Source: Cupriavidus sp. (GTDB lineage: Bacteria; Pseudomonadota; Gammaproteobacteria; Burkholderiales; Burkholderiaceae). From it: DNA of 64,000 bases. The stretch spans positions 1 through 64,000 of the forward strand of contig JAPSLC010000014.1 of the NCBI GenBank assembly GCA_031181345.1. Direction: 5' to 3'. The notes below the pieces were generated by a model. That model saw nothing but the letters and a program-made list of their open reading frames with translations. It made no database searches and had not been told where the DNA came from. The position numbers and the translations under genes are program-made. This document shows positions 18,167 through 29,001 of this stretch, piece after piece; position 1 is the stretch's first letter, and each line of letters begins with the position of its first letter.

Positions 18167-21100
18167 ATGGGAGACAGGACATCCATCATCGAGTGTGCGC
18201 GCCTTGAGGATTTGGCCACCATCCCAAGGTCGCAGAAACAACCGCTACTCAATGTCGATAAAGACAATATCGGTTTCCTGAATATACGCGTCGAGGGCCA
18301 CGATTACCTGGTAACCAGGACTCACCAGTTTGGCGTTCAGGTCTGCCGTCTGGATATCGACGATCTCCCGCTCGCGAAGCGATTCTTCCAGGCCATCAAG
18401 GAGTTCTTCACTCACAAGGTCGCGGATTTTTTCCAGCTCCGCGGGGTAGGCAGTCGGTCCTATCGGATCGGCAAGGCAGTGGAAAGCTGGACGGAAATGC
18501 CGGACGGGCAGGAGAAGGCAAAAGGCCCGCCAACCATCCTGACGCCAACACTCACTTATCAAACTCCGGGGAAAAGGATCACAGTCGGCCAGTCGGACTA
18601 CGTCGCCGACCATTTGGGAAATCATGGCACGCGGCCCGCCAGCGCAATCAAAATCTCGTCAGCTTGCAAGCCCATGAGCAAGCGAGATTACGCGTGGCGA
18701 AATCATTTGCTCTGTCGGCTTGGAGTAGCGACGCCATTGCAGTCTGGAAAAACGCCCGACCTGGACGAGAAGGCCTGCGAAACGGAGCTCATGGCGGCCT
18801 TCGACTTCGCTGGCCAAGACGCGCAGCAGGCATTCCCCCAGCTTTATGCACGGATGCATGCCATCGTGGCTCCCCGGGACTCCCGGGTTGCAATTGCTAC
18901 AAGGGCAAACCCGCTGATCGTCACGCGCGTAAAGCTGCTGCTGCTCGGAAATGCCATCTCGATCGATGTCTCTAGCGAACTGAAGCCACTGAAACGAACT
19001 CCGCAGGAAGCAGCGGAACTGCTGAACTGGCTTGGCACATCGTGGCATCAACTCAGCGACGAAAGCGAGGCAGCGGTCCAATGTTGGCAGGTAGCACGCC
19101 TGCTATCCCGATGCGAGTTTGGCTTCCAGATGCTTTGTGAACTGATAGGCAAGCCTGCAGCAATGCCTGCACCGGTTATGGAGCAATGGCAGGCGGCGTT
19201 GCGGATATATCTTCAATCATGCGATCACCTGATTGCGTGCAGCGATCCCGCACTCGACCCAGCGGCGAGCCGCGGCAGCAAAGTCGCAGGTGATACTGAA
19301 GTCCTGCGAGCGTTGCTGGGACATCCGATTGGCGCAGCACGATATGTCGCAGCCATGCTCGCCGATCCGAACCACCCACGGGAACATCGGCTGGCGTATC
19401 GCGCGTTGCTTGGCGCCGTCAAGCTGATGCAGATTCGCGCTGTGGCCGATCCAGCATGGCTCAAGGCTCAGCGCCGAGCCATGGAAAGCGAAAGCTCCGC
19501 ACCCTCCGTGGCAGCACCGTTGTCCAAAGACGAAGTCGTGGCCCTCGCATTGTGGCGCAACGGATTCCGCGACGACTTGGACAACGGCCTGTTGGCACAC
19601 TTTCAACACCTTCTCAACAAGCTGGTGCTGGAATGGCTGCCCCGCAGGCACGTGGATCTGCTGACGGGCGTCGAAAGTGAGCTAATGCCCGACGATTCAC
19701 CCGTTGCCTTGGCGCTCGGTGACCCGATGACCCAGGCTGCCACCCGGAGAACCGTGACGCAGCAAAGCCAGGACTACCAGACGGCAATGGGTCGCATGAC
19801 ACGGTTGTTGGCGTTGCATTTCAAGATGGCCGCCGGGGCTCCGTTGCTCCCGCATGAAGCCTTGTTGCGGGATGTTTTGGTGTTCCGAGACGAAATACGG
19901 GAGCTCGGATTGTCCGCGGAAGCAGCCGTGCAATTGGACCTGGAACTCGAGCAGGTTTTGGCGCGGCGCGACGATTTGGCACGGACGATGGAGATCGATA
20001 GTGCGGTTCAGTCCTACTCGGAGGACGACCCTCGAAGGTCGAATCACCAGTTCCACATTCAAGGCGATACCAAAACATGTCTGGCAGAGCTTCGCCAGCA
20101 TCTGATGGCCATACAAGCGCGGTATCCGAGGGCCGACTTAGCTCTCCGGGCACCATTCGATGTGGCGGCGCGGGAAGTCGCGGCCACGCAGCGAATAGCC
20201 GGACTCGTCCGATATAGTCTTCTAACGCAATGGCTGAACTGCACCGAGTTCGGCATGCGGCTGCACGCGTATACCGTCACAGACGCATTCAAGAAGGCAG
20301 TGATCAGTGATTTGGTCGACCTCCCAGCCAATCGTCTGCATCGACCGGAAATCGAAGCGGAATTGAATCGCATTACACAAATCGATCTTGATTTGATAGA
20401 CGGATGGGCGGTGGAGGCCGGCATGCTTAGTACAACGGCCCCCGACTCGCTCGAGATCTCGTCGATGTCCGAAGTATCTAAGGAAGTGCCCGAGATAGGT
20501 CGCCGCTTCCAGCAGTATCGGCAGGTCGTCGCGATGCTGCGAGCCGGCCGAGACAAGGTCGATGCCGGAGTTGCGCTCCCCGAGGCACCGCGCACCAGGG
20601 AAGATTTCCGACAGATCGCAAGTCATCGAATGGACACCAATCTCGGTAATGGCGCCAAGGGCAGCGTTTCGAGGGCCGCGGGCGTCGGCGTAAGCGTCAG
20701 CATCGGTGCCGGTGCGGCGGCAGTACTAGCGGGTCCGGCACCGACGATAGGCGTCTCCTTCTCGCATGCGAGTACCTCCACCCGTACGGGAAGTTTCGGC
20801 ATCCTCAGTAGTTCGGTCGGCGGCCAAACAATGATCGTGAGCGAGACGAAGGCAGAAACCGGCCAGGTCGGGGGCGGCATCACCGTTTCGACGGCAACAG
20901 CGCTGGACGTCGGTGTAGACGCCAGTTATGTCGATCGAGAGGGTACCGAAACCGGCATCGCCATCCGTGCCCCAGCGATCCCCGGTTCAAGAGAGTGGGT
21001 TAAGACAAGCCAGGACGCCGTCAACGTGGTATTCGGCAAGAAATTGGCGAACAAGATTGAAAAAGATCTGGCTGCACGGCCATATCAGTCAAAACACGAT

Positions 21101-22219
21101 CGCGCGCTTCGGGAGCTGTGCTACCAGTGCTTTCAGCCGCTCTTGAAGGGGGCCCTCGCCCTCAATGTTTTTGACAATAAGACGTCGAGCGAGAGCGTCA
21201 ACGTCGGCATTTCGGCCGGCGTTGGCGTCAAGGTAAAAGAAGGGCTTCTTCAGGGCTCCGTCAACGCACGCCTGGGCAGGGATACAGATATCCTGACGCA
21301 CCAAGCGCGGGTCGACCGGACAGGTTCAACGCGGCTAGCGGTTCACGGCATTGGGTCGGGCTCCCGATACAACGCGGCCGTGCGCGTGTTGGCTACCGTG
21401 CTGCCAAAACAATTCACGGGACATCTCAAGAGCGGACTGCCAACAGGCGAGCTGTTGGGTATGACTGTAACGTTCGGAGAGCGGGGCGTTCAACATTTCA
21501 TTCGGCGAGAAACAAGAGACGGCATCACGCAGCCTTCGTTCGCGTGGGACATTGTTTTCCGCAATGTCGACGACTTGACCGCACATCTGAACATGGCGGA
21601 GGTGCACGAGCAATGGGATGCATACAACAAATCGCTGACACCTGAAGTGAGAAAACTGGACCTCCACAGGTGCATGCAGTACTTGCATTTGCATGCGCGG
21701 GATTCCAGGCAGACCTTCATGGTTCGGCGATATTTGTTGGACGACAAGCTCGCCGAGCTCAACGCCTGGACAGCGCTGGCGGAAGGACTGAACGGTGCGA
21801 GTTCACCGTTCGGTGATCTGGCTAGTCGCTACGGTTTGACACAGCGCTGCTTGGCGCTGCTGACCACAAAGGAGCACTACAAGCTTGGTGGATTCGGCGC
21901 CTACACGGGAGACTATCGCGAAGAAGAAATCGGTCTCCACGGCGGCGTCATGCTCAGCGAGACCAGAACGGTATCAGTGTCGACGGAGTTGCTTTGGTTC
22001 AACGCTCGAATCGTTCCACGCGCACCGAAGTCTTTGGAGGAGACAGACGCATCGGGATCTGAGGGGGCCCACCCCAAGTTGCTTGTGAGGCAGCGTGAAG
22101 GTCAGTCCGTGCGTCATATTCCCCCCGAGTTGCGTGACCCCTTAAATTCCGAGATCCACGCGCAAGTCGGCTCCCTAGTTCAATCTCAGGAATTACACCA
22201 TGCTCCACACCTCCACTAG
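18167..22219 (+). CDS. Large AWR/RipA-like candidate type III effector
   Basis: The 1350-residue protein has no enzymatic motif I recognise. Size, a hydrophilic alpha-helical first 800 residues, an Ala-Trp-Arg triad at residues 176-178 (in SKRDYAWRNHLL), and a Gly/Ser/Val-rich beta-strand region (about 820-1110, with VGVSVSIGAGAAAV and VNVGISAGVGVKV) recall the AWR (RipA) effector family of Ralstonia solanacearum. No signal peptide or membrane anchor is seen. Codon use is less GC-rich than the neighbours (lines I counted are 55-57% G+C against about 72% in mutL), suggesting transfer. An upstream in-frame stop at 18146 limits the start; ATG 18167 has a GGGGGAG close in front. It overlaps the next gene by 20 bases. 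The family call is tentative; it could be another large secreted toxin. Confidence 0.45.
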   Translation: MGDRTSIIECARLEDLATIPRSQKQPLLNVDKDNIGFLNIRVEGHDYLVTRTHQFGVQVCRLDIDDLPLAKRFFQAIKEFFTHKVADFFQLRGVGSRSYRIGKAVESWTEMPDGQEKAKGPPTILTPTLTYQTPGKRITVGQSDYVADHLGNHGTRPASAIKISSACKPMSKRDYAWRNHLLCRLGVATPLQSGKTPDLDEKACETELMAAFDFAGQDAQQAFPQLYARMHAIVAPRDSRVAIATRANPLIVTRVKLLLLGNAISIDVSSELKPLKRTPQEAAELLNWLGTSWHQLSDESEAAVQCWQVARLLSRCEFGFQMLCELIGKPAAMPAPVMEQWQAALRIYLQSCDHLIACSDPALDPAASRGSKVAGDTEVLRALLGHPIGAARYVAAMLADPNHPREHRLAYRALLGAVKLMQIRAVADPAWLKAQRRAMESESSAPSVAAPLSKDEVVALALWRNGFRDDLDNGLLAHFQHLLNKLVLEWLPRRHVDLLTGVESELMPDDSPVALALGDPMTQAATRRTVTQQSQDYQTAMGRMTRLLALHFKMAAGAPLLPHEALLRDVLVFRDEIRELGLSAEAAVQLDLELEQVLARRDDLARTMEIDSAVQSYSEDDPRRSNHQFHIQGDTKTCLAELRQHLMAIQARYPRADLALRAPFDVAAREVAATQRIAGLVRYSLLTQWLNCTEFGMRLHAYTVTDAFKKAVISDLVDLPANRLHRPEIEAELNRITQIDLDLIDGWAVEAGMLSTTAPDSLEISSMSEVSKEVPEIGRRFQQYRQVVAMLRAGRDKVDAGVALPEAPRTREDFRQIASHRMDTNLGNGAKGSVSRAAGVGVSVSIGAGAAAVLAGPAPTIGVSFSHASTSTRTGSFGILSSSVGGQTMIVSETKAETGQVGGGITVSTATALDVGVDASYVDREGTETGIAIRAPAIPGSREWVKTSQDAVNVVFGKKLANKIEKDLAARPYQSKHDRALRELCYQCFQPLLKGALALNVFDNKTSSESVNVGISAGVGVKVKEGLLQGSVNARLGRDTDILTHQARVDRTGSTRLAVHGIGSGSRYNAAVRVLATVLPKQFTGHLKSGLPTGELLGMTVTFGERGVQHFIRRETRDGITQPSFAWDIVFRNVDDLTAHLNMAEVHEQWDAYNKSLTPEVRKLDLHRCMQYLHLHARDSRQTFMVRRYLLDDKLAELNAWTALAEGLNGASSPFGDLASRYGLTQRCLALLTTKEHYKLGGFGAYTGDYREEEIGLHGGVMLSETRTVSVSTELLWFNARIVPRAPKSLEETDASGSEGAHPKLLVRQREGQSVRHIPPELRDPLNSEIHAQVGSLVQSQELHHAPHLH

Positions 22220-23249
22220 CCGCTTGTCACCTTTCAACGCGCTAAATCCCATGGGATCTGCGCGTCAAGCCTGCGCCTTCATGACGCCCGCTTGCATCGA
22301 TTCACCGCCCTCAGAAGGAAAGCGCTTACGACAATTCGCTATCGCGCCAAGCGATCATTCCGCCAACGGGGTTGCGAATGCTTGTAAATCCTTGAATGCA
22401 GAAACTTTGGACAAAAGTGACATGCTCAAGATACTGAAAGCGCGCAATCTGTGCGTTCACGGTGCGCACATACATTTTCTAGGCGTCCCAGCCATCTTGC
22501 TGGTGGCTTCTGCGTACGCCGCCGATAAGATATCGCGCAAGGTCTTTTTTGATACCCTGGATCTGTTTGTGCAACACGTTCGGAGAGACTCTGACCATCC
22601 CGATGGGATCAAGCCACATCACCTCACGCGTCTAGGAATTTCGGCGGCTGATGCTCAAAAGCTTCCATTGCACGATTCACGGCACGACATTGTGCTAGTG
22701 GCAGGCCTTTTGAGCGGCGTAATGGACATGGAGGATTTCGAACTGCTATACGGTCCTGGCCCCAAGGGACGGTTTCTACAACGCCACTTTCCCGGCGTCC
22801 CTGTATTGCCTCCGGCTCCGCCCTTGGCTGAGCACTTCTACTGCGATACCCGCAGCTTGCTAGTGAAAGATACAAGCTACGTTCGAGAGGAACTGAAGGA
22901 GTCGATTCCGCTCATTTGTGCTCGAATGGAAAAAGGGCCTGACTTCTACACCTCGACAAACCACTACAAGCTCCGCCTGCTGGCTGCGGAAAAGAAAGGG
23001 GTATCACTGAACGTCCTCGGCCCCTTCGACAACGAGGAATCGATGAAGCAAGCGTTCGCCGACACCTTCCACGTCGTGCACCCTCACTACGAACCCAACG
23101 GAACTTGGCGCCAGGACGTCAAATCGTTCCGCTTCGTGGAGCCGAAGAGGATCGACTGGGTACCGCCGCAGCCGAAGAAGCTGGAAACGGGCACCGAGCG
23201 GTCCAAGCCGGATCGCGGCTGCTCTACGCTGCTATGCAACGTCGTATGA
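22200..23249 (+). CDS. Unknown protein with CaaX-like C-terminus, coupled to the AWR-like gene
   Basis: I do not recognise the 349-residue product. The first 45 residues are rich in Ser, Pro, Ala and Thr, like type III secretion signals; a mildly hydrophobic helix lies near residues 92-110 (FLGVPAILLVASAYAA). The body is globular. The protein ends in GCSTLLCNVV, with Cys four residues from the end, resembling a eukaryotic CaaX prenylation box, preceded by basic KPDRG. AGGA precedes the ATG by 8 bases, and it starts within the last 20 bases of the AWR-like gene, so the two are co-expressed. GC content (57% on a counted line) matches the upstream gene. An effector or effector partner is likely but unproven. 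Confidence 0.6.
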   Translation: MLHTSTSRLSPFNALNPMGSARQACAFMTPACIDSPPSEGKRLRQFAIAPSDHSANGVANACKSLNAETLDKSDMLKILKARNLCVHGAHIHFLGVPAILLVASAYAADKISRKVFFDTLDLFVQHVRRDSDHPDGIKPHHLTRLGISAADAQKLPLHDSRHDIVLVAGLLSGVMDMEDFELLYGPGPKGRFLQRHFPGVPVLPPAPPLAEHFYCDTRSLLVKDTSYVREELKESIPLICARMEKGPDFYTSTNHYKLRLLAAEKKGVSLNVLGPFDNEESMKQAFADTFHVVHPHYEPNGTWRQDVKSFRFVEPKRIDWVPPQPKKLETGTERSKPDRGCSTLLCNVV

Positions 23250-23293
23250 CGGCACAGCGGATCCAGCCTTAGCACAACGACCCACACATCAAC

Positions 23294-23329
23294 AAAAAAG
23301 CCGCGCCCAACAAAGGGCGCGGCTTTTTT
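23294..23329. terminator. Bidirectional terminator between the effector islet and dnaJ
   Basis: GCCGCGCCC and GGGCGCGGC form a 9-bp stem around AACAAA, with six A on the left and six T on the right. It can end the rightward islet transcript and the leftward dnaK-dnaJ transcript. Confidence 0.92.
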
Positions 23330-23361
23330 GCTGGTCCCCGCCAATCGCGGGAAAGCATGAC

Positions 23362-24495
23362 TCAGCTGAAAAAGCTCTTCACCTTATCCAACCAGGACTG
23401 CTCTTGCGGACTGTGCCGCGAGCCGCCTTCATGGACAGAGCGGTCGAACTGGCGCAGCAGTTCCTTCTGGGCTTCGGTCAGCTTGACCGGCGTCTCGACG
23501 TTGACGTGCACATAGAGGTCGCCGGGCGTGCCGGAGCGGACGCCCTTGATGCCCTTGCCGCGCAGGCGGAACGTGCGGCCGGTCTGGGTGCCTTCGGGGA
23601 CCGGGAAGCTGGCCTTGCCGTTCAGCGTCGGCACTTCGAGGTCGCCGCCCAGCGCGGCGGTGGCGTACGAGATCGGCATCTGGCAGTGCAGATCGTCGCC
23701 GTCGCGCTCGAACACCGGGTGCGGCTTGATATGGACCTCGACATAGAGGTCGCCCGGCGGGCCGCCGTTGATGCCGGGTTCCCCGTTGCCGGTCGATCGG
23801 ATCCGCATGCCTTCGTCGATGCCGGCCGGAATCTTGACCTCGAGGGTCTTCTGCGTCTTGAGCTTGCCCTGGCCGTGGCATTTGACACACGGCTTGGGGA
23901 TGTACTTGCCGGTGCCGTGGCACTTCGGGCAAGTTTGCTGCATCGTGAAGAAGCCCTGCGACACGCGCACCTGGCCGATGCCCTTGCAGGTGGGGCAGGT
24001 TTCGACGTGCGAGCCGGGCTCGGCGCCGTTGCCGTGGCAGTGGTCGCAGTCGTCCCAATGCGGCACGCGGATCTGCGCCTCGTGGCCGTGCGCGGCCTGC
24101 TCGAGCGAGATCTCCATGCTGTAACGCAGGTCGGCGCCGCGATAGACCTGCGGCCCCCCGCGTTGCCGTCCGCCGGCCGCCTGGCCGAAGATGTCGCCGA
24201 AGATATCGCCGAAGGCTTCGGCGAAGCCGCCGTAGCCCTGGGCACCGCCGAAGCCGCCCGCCATGTTCGGGTCCACGCCCGCGTGGCCGTACTGATCGTA
24301 GGCCGCCTTCTTTTCGGGATCGGAGAGCATCTCGTAGGCCTCCTTGGCCTCCTTGAATTTCTCCTCCGCATCCTTGCTGTCTGGATTGCGGTCCGGGTGG
24401 TACTTCATCGCGAGCTTGCGATACGCCTTCTTGATGTCGTCGTCGCTCGCGTTCTTGCCCACCCCGAGCACTTCGTAGTAGTCACGTTTTGCCAT
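23362..24495 (-). CDS. dnaJ: Chaperone protein DnaJ
   Basis: Hsp40 co-chaperone that delivers substrates to DnaK and stimulates its ATPase. The 377-residue protein has a J domain with HPD at residues 33-35, a Gly/Phe-rich linker (about 75-115), and four zinc-finger repeats [24 protein letters not shown] and CVKCHGQG, followed by the C-terminal substrate-binding domains. Type I (class A) DnaJ of normal length. It lies downstream of dnaK with 185 bases between. Confidence 0.98.
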   Translation of the reverse strand: MAKRDYYEVLGVGKNASDDDIKKAYRKLAMKYHPDRNPDSKDAEEKFKEAKEAYEMLSDPEKKAAYDQYGHAGVDPNMAGGFGGAQGYGGFAEAFGDIFGDIFGQAAGGRQRGGPQVYRGADLRYSMEISLEQAAHGHEAQIRVPHWDDCDHCHGNGAEPGSHVETCPTCKGIGQVRVSQGFFTMQQTCPKCHGTGKYIPKPCVKCHGQGKLKTQKTLEVKIPAGIDEGMRIRSTGNGEPGINGGPPGDLYVEVHIKPHPVFERDGDDLHCQMPISYATAALGGDLEVPTLNGKASFPVPEGTQTGRTFRLRGKGIKGVRSGTPGDLYVHVNVETPVKLTEAQKELLRQFDRSVHEGGSRHSPQEQSWLDKVKSFFS

Positions 24496-24680
24496 GGTGG
24501 CTCAAACCCTGATTGGCCGACCCGTGCGCACATGCGCGCCGGTCGACGAATAGCAAAAAGCCGAGCGGGGAAATCCGACGGCGCCGGCCCGCAGGTCCGC
24601 GCTTGGTCCGATATCCGCCGCCCGGCGTCGGGACAGGCATGGCGCCGGCGCAAGGCCCGCGCCATCCCATGTCCGTCGCA

Positions 24681-26636
<1,956 letters not shown>

Positions 26637-26670
26637 TTATTCTCTCCTCTTGAGCCATCGCTATCCGCGC

Positions 26671-26692
26671 GGCCTCAACTCAACCTGAGGCC
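26671..26692 (-). promoter_or_regulatory. Hairpin in the dnaK 5' leader
   Basis: GGCCTCA and TGAGGCC pair across 8 bases between the putative heat-shock promoter and the dnaK start codon. It does not match the CIRCE operator. It could be a structural leader element; function unknown. Confidence 0.35.
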
Positions 26693-26693
26693 G

Positions 26694-26721
26694 AAGTGTG
26701 GCCGGCCGGCACCTTTTCAAG
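26694..26721 (-). promoter_or_regulatory. Putative sigma-32 promoter of dnaK
   Basis: On the minus strand CTTGAA (26721-26716) is followed after 14 bases by CCACACTT (26701-26694), compared with the sigma-32 consensus CTTGAA-N13-15-CCCCATNT. The -35 is perfect and the -10 partial. Confidence 0.5.
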
Positions 26722-26832
26722 GGCGGAACCGGCAAATCCGAGTAATTTTGTTGGTTTTTAGGGCGCCGAACTGAAGGAAACCCGCGGCGCCGCCGGGGGC
26801 GAGAATCCGCCCGAACCGTCACTTATGTCAAA

Positions 26833-27384
26833 TCAATTCGTGCGCCCGCGTTGCCATTGCACATCGGTCTGCCCCCCCGCCCGGTTGGCCACGCGCGCGA
26901 GCACGAACAGCAGGTCCGAGAGCCGGTTCAGGTACTGGCGGGGCGCCTCGTTGACCGCTTCGACCGCGCCGAGCGCGACCAGCGCCCGTTCGGCGCGCCG
27001 GCAGACGGTGCGGCAGACATGAGCGAGCGCCGCGGCGCGGGTACCGCCCGGCAGGATGAATTCGGCCAGCCGCGGCAGGTCGGCGTTGTAGTGTTCCAGC
27101 CAATCGTCGAGCTGGGCGACCTGCTCGGGCTTCACCAGCGTATAGCCCGGGATCGACAGCTCGCCGCCCAGATCGAACAGGTCGTGCTGGATATGCAGCA
27201 GCGCTGCGCGGATGTCGTCGGGCAGCGCCTCGGTCAGCAGCACGCCGAGCTGCGCGTTCAGTTCGTCCACCTCGCCGATGGCGGCGATGCGCAGGCTGTC
27301 CTTGCCGGTGCGGCTGCCGTCGCCCAGCCCGGTGGTACCCGCATCGCCGGTGCGGGTGGCGATTCGGCTCAATCGATTGCCCAT
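26833..27384 (-). CDS. Cob(I)yrinic acid a,c-diamide adenosyltransferase, PduO type
   Basis: Adenosylates the cobalt of corrinoids to make coenzyme B12. The 183-residue protein shows the PduO/EutT fold markers: the N-terminal ATP-binding motif TRTGDAGTTGLGDGSR, IGEVDELNAQLG, and the C-terminal RTVCRRAER with YLNRLSDLLFVLAR. Length is normal. It is divergent from the FAD-linked oxidase gene and upstream of dnaK on the same strand. Confidence 0.93.
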   Translation of the reverse strand: MGNRLSRIATRTGDAGTTGLGDGSRTGKDSLRIAAIGEVDELNAQLGVLLTEALPDDIRAALLHIQHDLFDLGGELSIPGYTLVKPEQVAQLDDWLEHYNADLPRLAEFILPGGTRAAALAHVCRTVCRRAERALVALGAVEAVNEAPRQYLNRLSDLLFVLARVANRAGGQTDVQWQRGRTN

Positions 27385-27433
27385 GGAAGTCCTCCGTCAC
27401 GATGTCGCATTATGGCGCGCCATGCACGCGGCG

Positions 27434-27439
27434 TAGAAT
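27434..27439 (+). promoter_or_regulatory. -10 element for the FAD-linked oxidase gene
   Basis: TAGAAT in the common 'GTAGAATAACG' context, about 130 bases before the ATG at 27573. No clear -35. Confidence 0.4.
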
Positions 27440-27572
27440 AACGGGGTCCGCAACACCGGGCCGCCCCGCGCGGCCGCATCCAGACACGGGCAGCGACGCG
27501 CTCGGTCGCCTTCGAATGGCAACCGCAGCCAGCCCAGGCAAGCCAGCCCGCCCAGCCCCGCCGGAGACCAGC

Positions 27573-28991
27573 ATGAACCATCCCACGCCCCACGCCGACC
27601 TGACTCGCTGTCCGCTGCCGCCGGAAGTGGCCGACGCCCTGCAGGCGCGCTTCGGCGAGCGCTTCACCACCTCGGCGGGCGTGCGCGAGCATCACGGCCG
27701 CGACGAATCGCCGTTCCCGCCGGCCCCGCCCGACGCCGTGGTGTTCGCCCATAGCACCGAAGAGGTCGCCGAGGTGGCGAAGCTGTGCAACGCCCACGGC
27801 GTGCCGCTGATTCCCTACGGTGCCGGCTCGTCGCTGGAAGGCCATCTGCTGGCCGTGGCCGGCGGCATCAGCGTGGATCTGTCGCAGATGAACCAGGTGC
27901 TGGCGGTCCAGCCCGAGGACCTGACCGTCACCGTCCAGCCCGGCGTCACGCGCAAGCAGCTGAACCAGGAAATCAAGGACACCGGCCTGTTCTTTCCGAT
28001 CGACCCGGGCGCCGACGCCTCGCTGGGCGGCATGTGCGCAACGCGCGCATCGGGCACCAACGCCGTGCGCTACGGCACCATGCGCGAGAACGTGCTGGCG
28101 CTCACCGTGGTGACCGCCGACGGCCGCGTGATCAAGACCGGTACCCATGCCCGCAAGTCCTCGGCCGGCTACGACCTGACCCGGCTGTTCGTCGGCAGCG
28201 AAGGGACGCTCGGCATCATCACCGAGATCACGGTGCGGCTGTATCCGCAGCCCGAGGCGATCTCGGCCGCGGTCTGCGCCTTCCCCGACATGGGCAGCGC
28301 GGTGCGGGCCGTGATCGACACCATCCAGCTGGGCGTGCCGGTGGCGCGGGTCGAGTTCGTCGACGCCCTCGCGATCCGCGCGATCAACCGCCATGACCGG
28401 CTGACGCTGCCGGAAAGCCCGCATCTGTTCTTCGAATTCCACGGCACCGAGGCCGGCGTGCGCGAGCAGGCCGAGACGGTGCAGCAGATCACCGCGGAGC
28501 ATGGCGGCCAGGGCTTCGAATGGGCGACGCGGCCGGAAGACCGCAGCCGGCTGTGGAACGCCCGCCATACCGCCTACTTCGCGATGCTGCAGCTCAAGCC
28601 GGGCTGCCGGGCGGTGACCACCGACGTCTGCGTGCCGATCTCCCGGCTGGCGGACTGCGTGGTCGAGACCGAGCGCGACCTGATCGCCTCGGGCCTGCCC
28701 TGCCCGATCGTCGGCCACGTCGGCGACGGCAATTTCCACGTGGCGATCCTGACCGATCCCGACAAGCCCGAGGAACTGCAACAGGCCGAGGCGCTGAACG
28801 CGGCGATCGTCGCGCGCGCGCTGGCGATGGGCGGCACCTGCACCGGCGAGCACGGCGTCGGCCTGCACAAGATGGACTTCCTGGTCAGCGAGCATGGCGA
28901 GGACGCGCTGGACGTCATGCGTGCGATCAAGCGGGCGCTGGATCCGAACGGCATCCTGAACCCGGGCAAGATCTTCCGCCCGAGCCGCTGA
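27573..28991 (+). CDS. FAD-linked oxidase, D-lactate dehydrogenase (cytochrome) type
   Basis: The 472-residue flavoprotein has the PCMH FAD-binding domain (LIPYGAGSSLEGHLLAV, VQPGVTRKQLNQEI, GADASLGGMCATRASGTNAVRYGTM as separate segments, KSSAGYDLTRLFVGSEGTLGI) and the C-terminal FAD-linked oxidase cap (CPIVGHVGDGNFHV and CTGEHGVGLHK). This fits the LDHD/Dld2-like D-lactate dehydrogenases; closely related 2-hydroxyacid dehydrogenases cannot be excluded. ATG 27573 matches family starts. The LysR gene begins 10 bases after its stop. Confidence 0.85.
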   Translation: MNHPTPHADLTRCPLPPEVADALQARFGERFTTSAGVREHHGRDESPFPPAPPDAVVFAHSTEEVAEVAKLCNAHGVPLIPYGAGSSLEGHLLAVAGGISVDLSQMNQVLAVQPEDLTVTVQPGVTRKQLNQEIKDTGLFFPIDPGADASLGGMCATRASGTNAVRYGTMRENVLALTVVTADGRVIKTGTHARKSSAGYDLTRLFVGSEGTLGIITEITVRLYPQPEAISAAVCAFPDMGSAVRAVIDTIQLGVPVARVEFVDALAIRAINRHDRLTLPESPHLFFEFHGTEAGVREQAETVQQITAEHGGQGFEWATRPEDRSRLWNARHTAYFAMLQLKPGCRAVTTDVCVPISRLADCVVETERDLIASGLPCPIVGHVGDGNFHVAILTDPDKPEELQQAEALNAAIVARALAMGGTCTGEHGVGLHKMDFLVSEHGEDALDVMRAIKRALDPNGILNPGKIFRPSR

Positions 28992-29001
28992 GCCGATCCC
29001 C

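Noticed and set aside
26671..26692. CIRCE operator before dnaK
   Set aside because: The inverted repeat GGCCTCA-N8-TGAGGCC does not resemble TTAGCACTC-N9-GAGTGCTAA.
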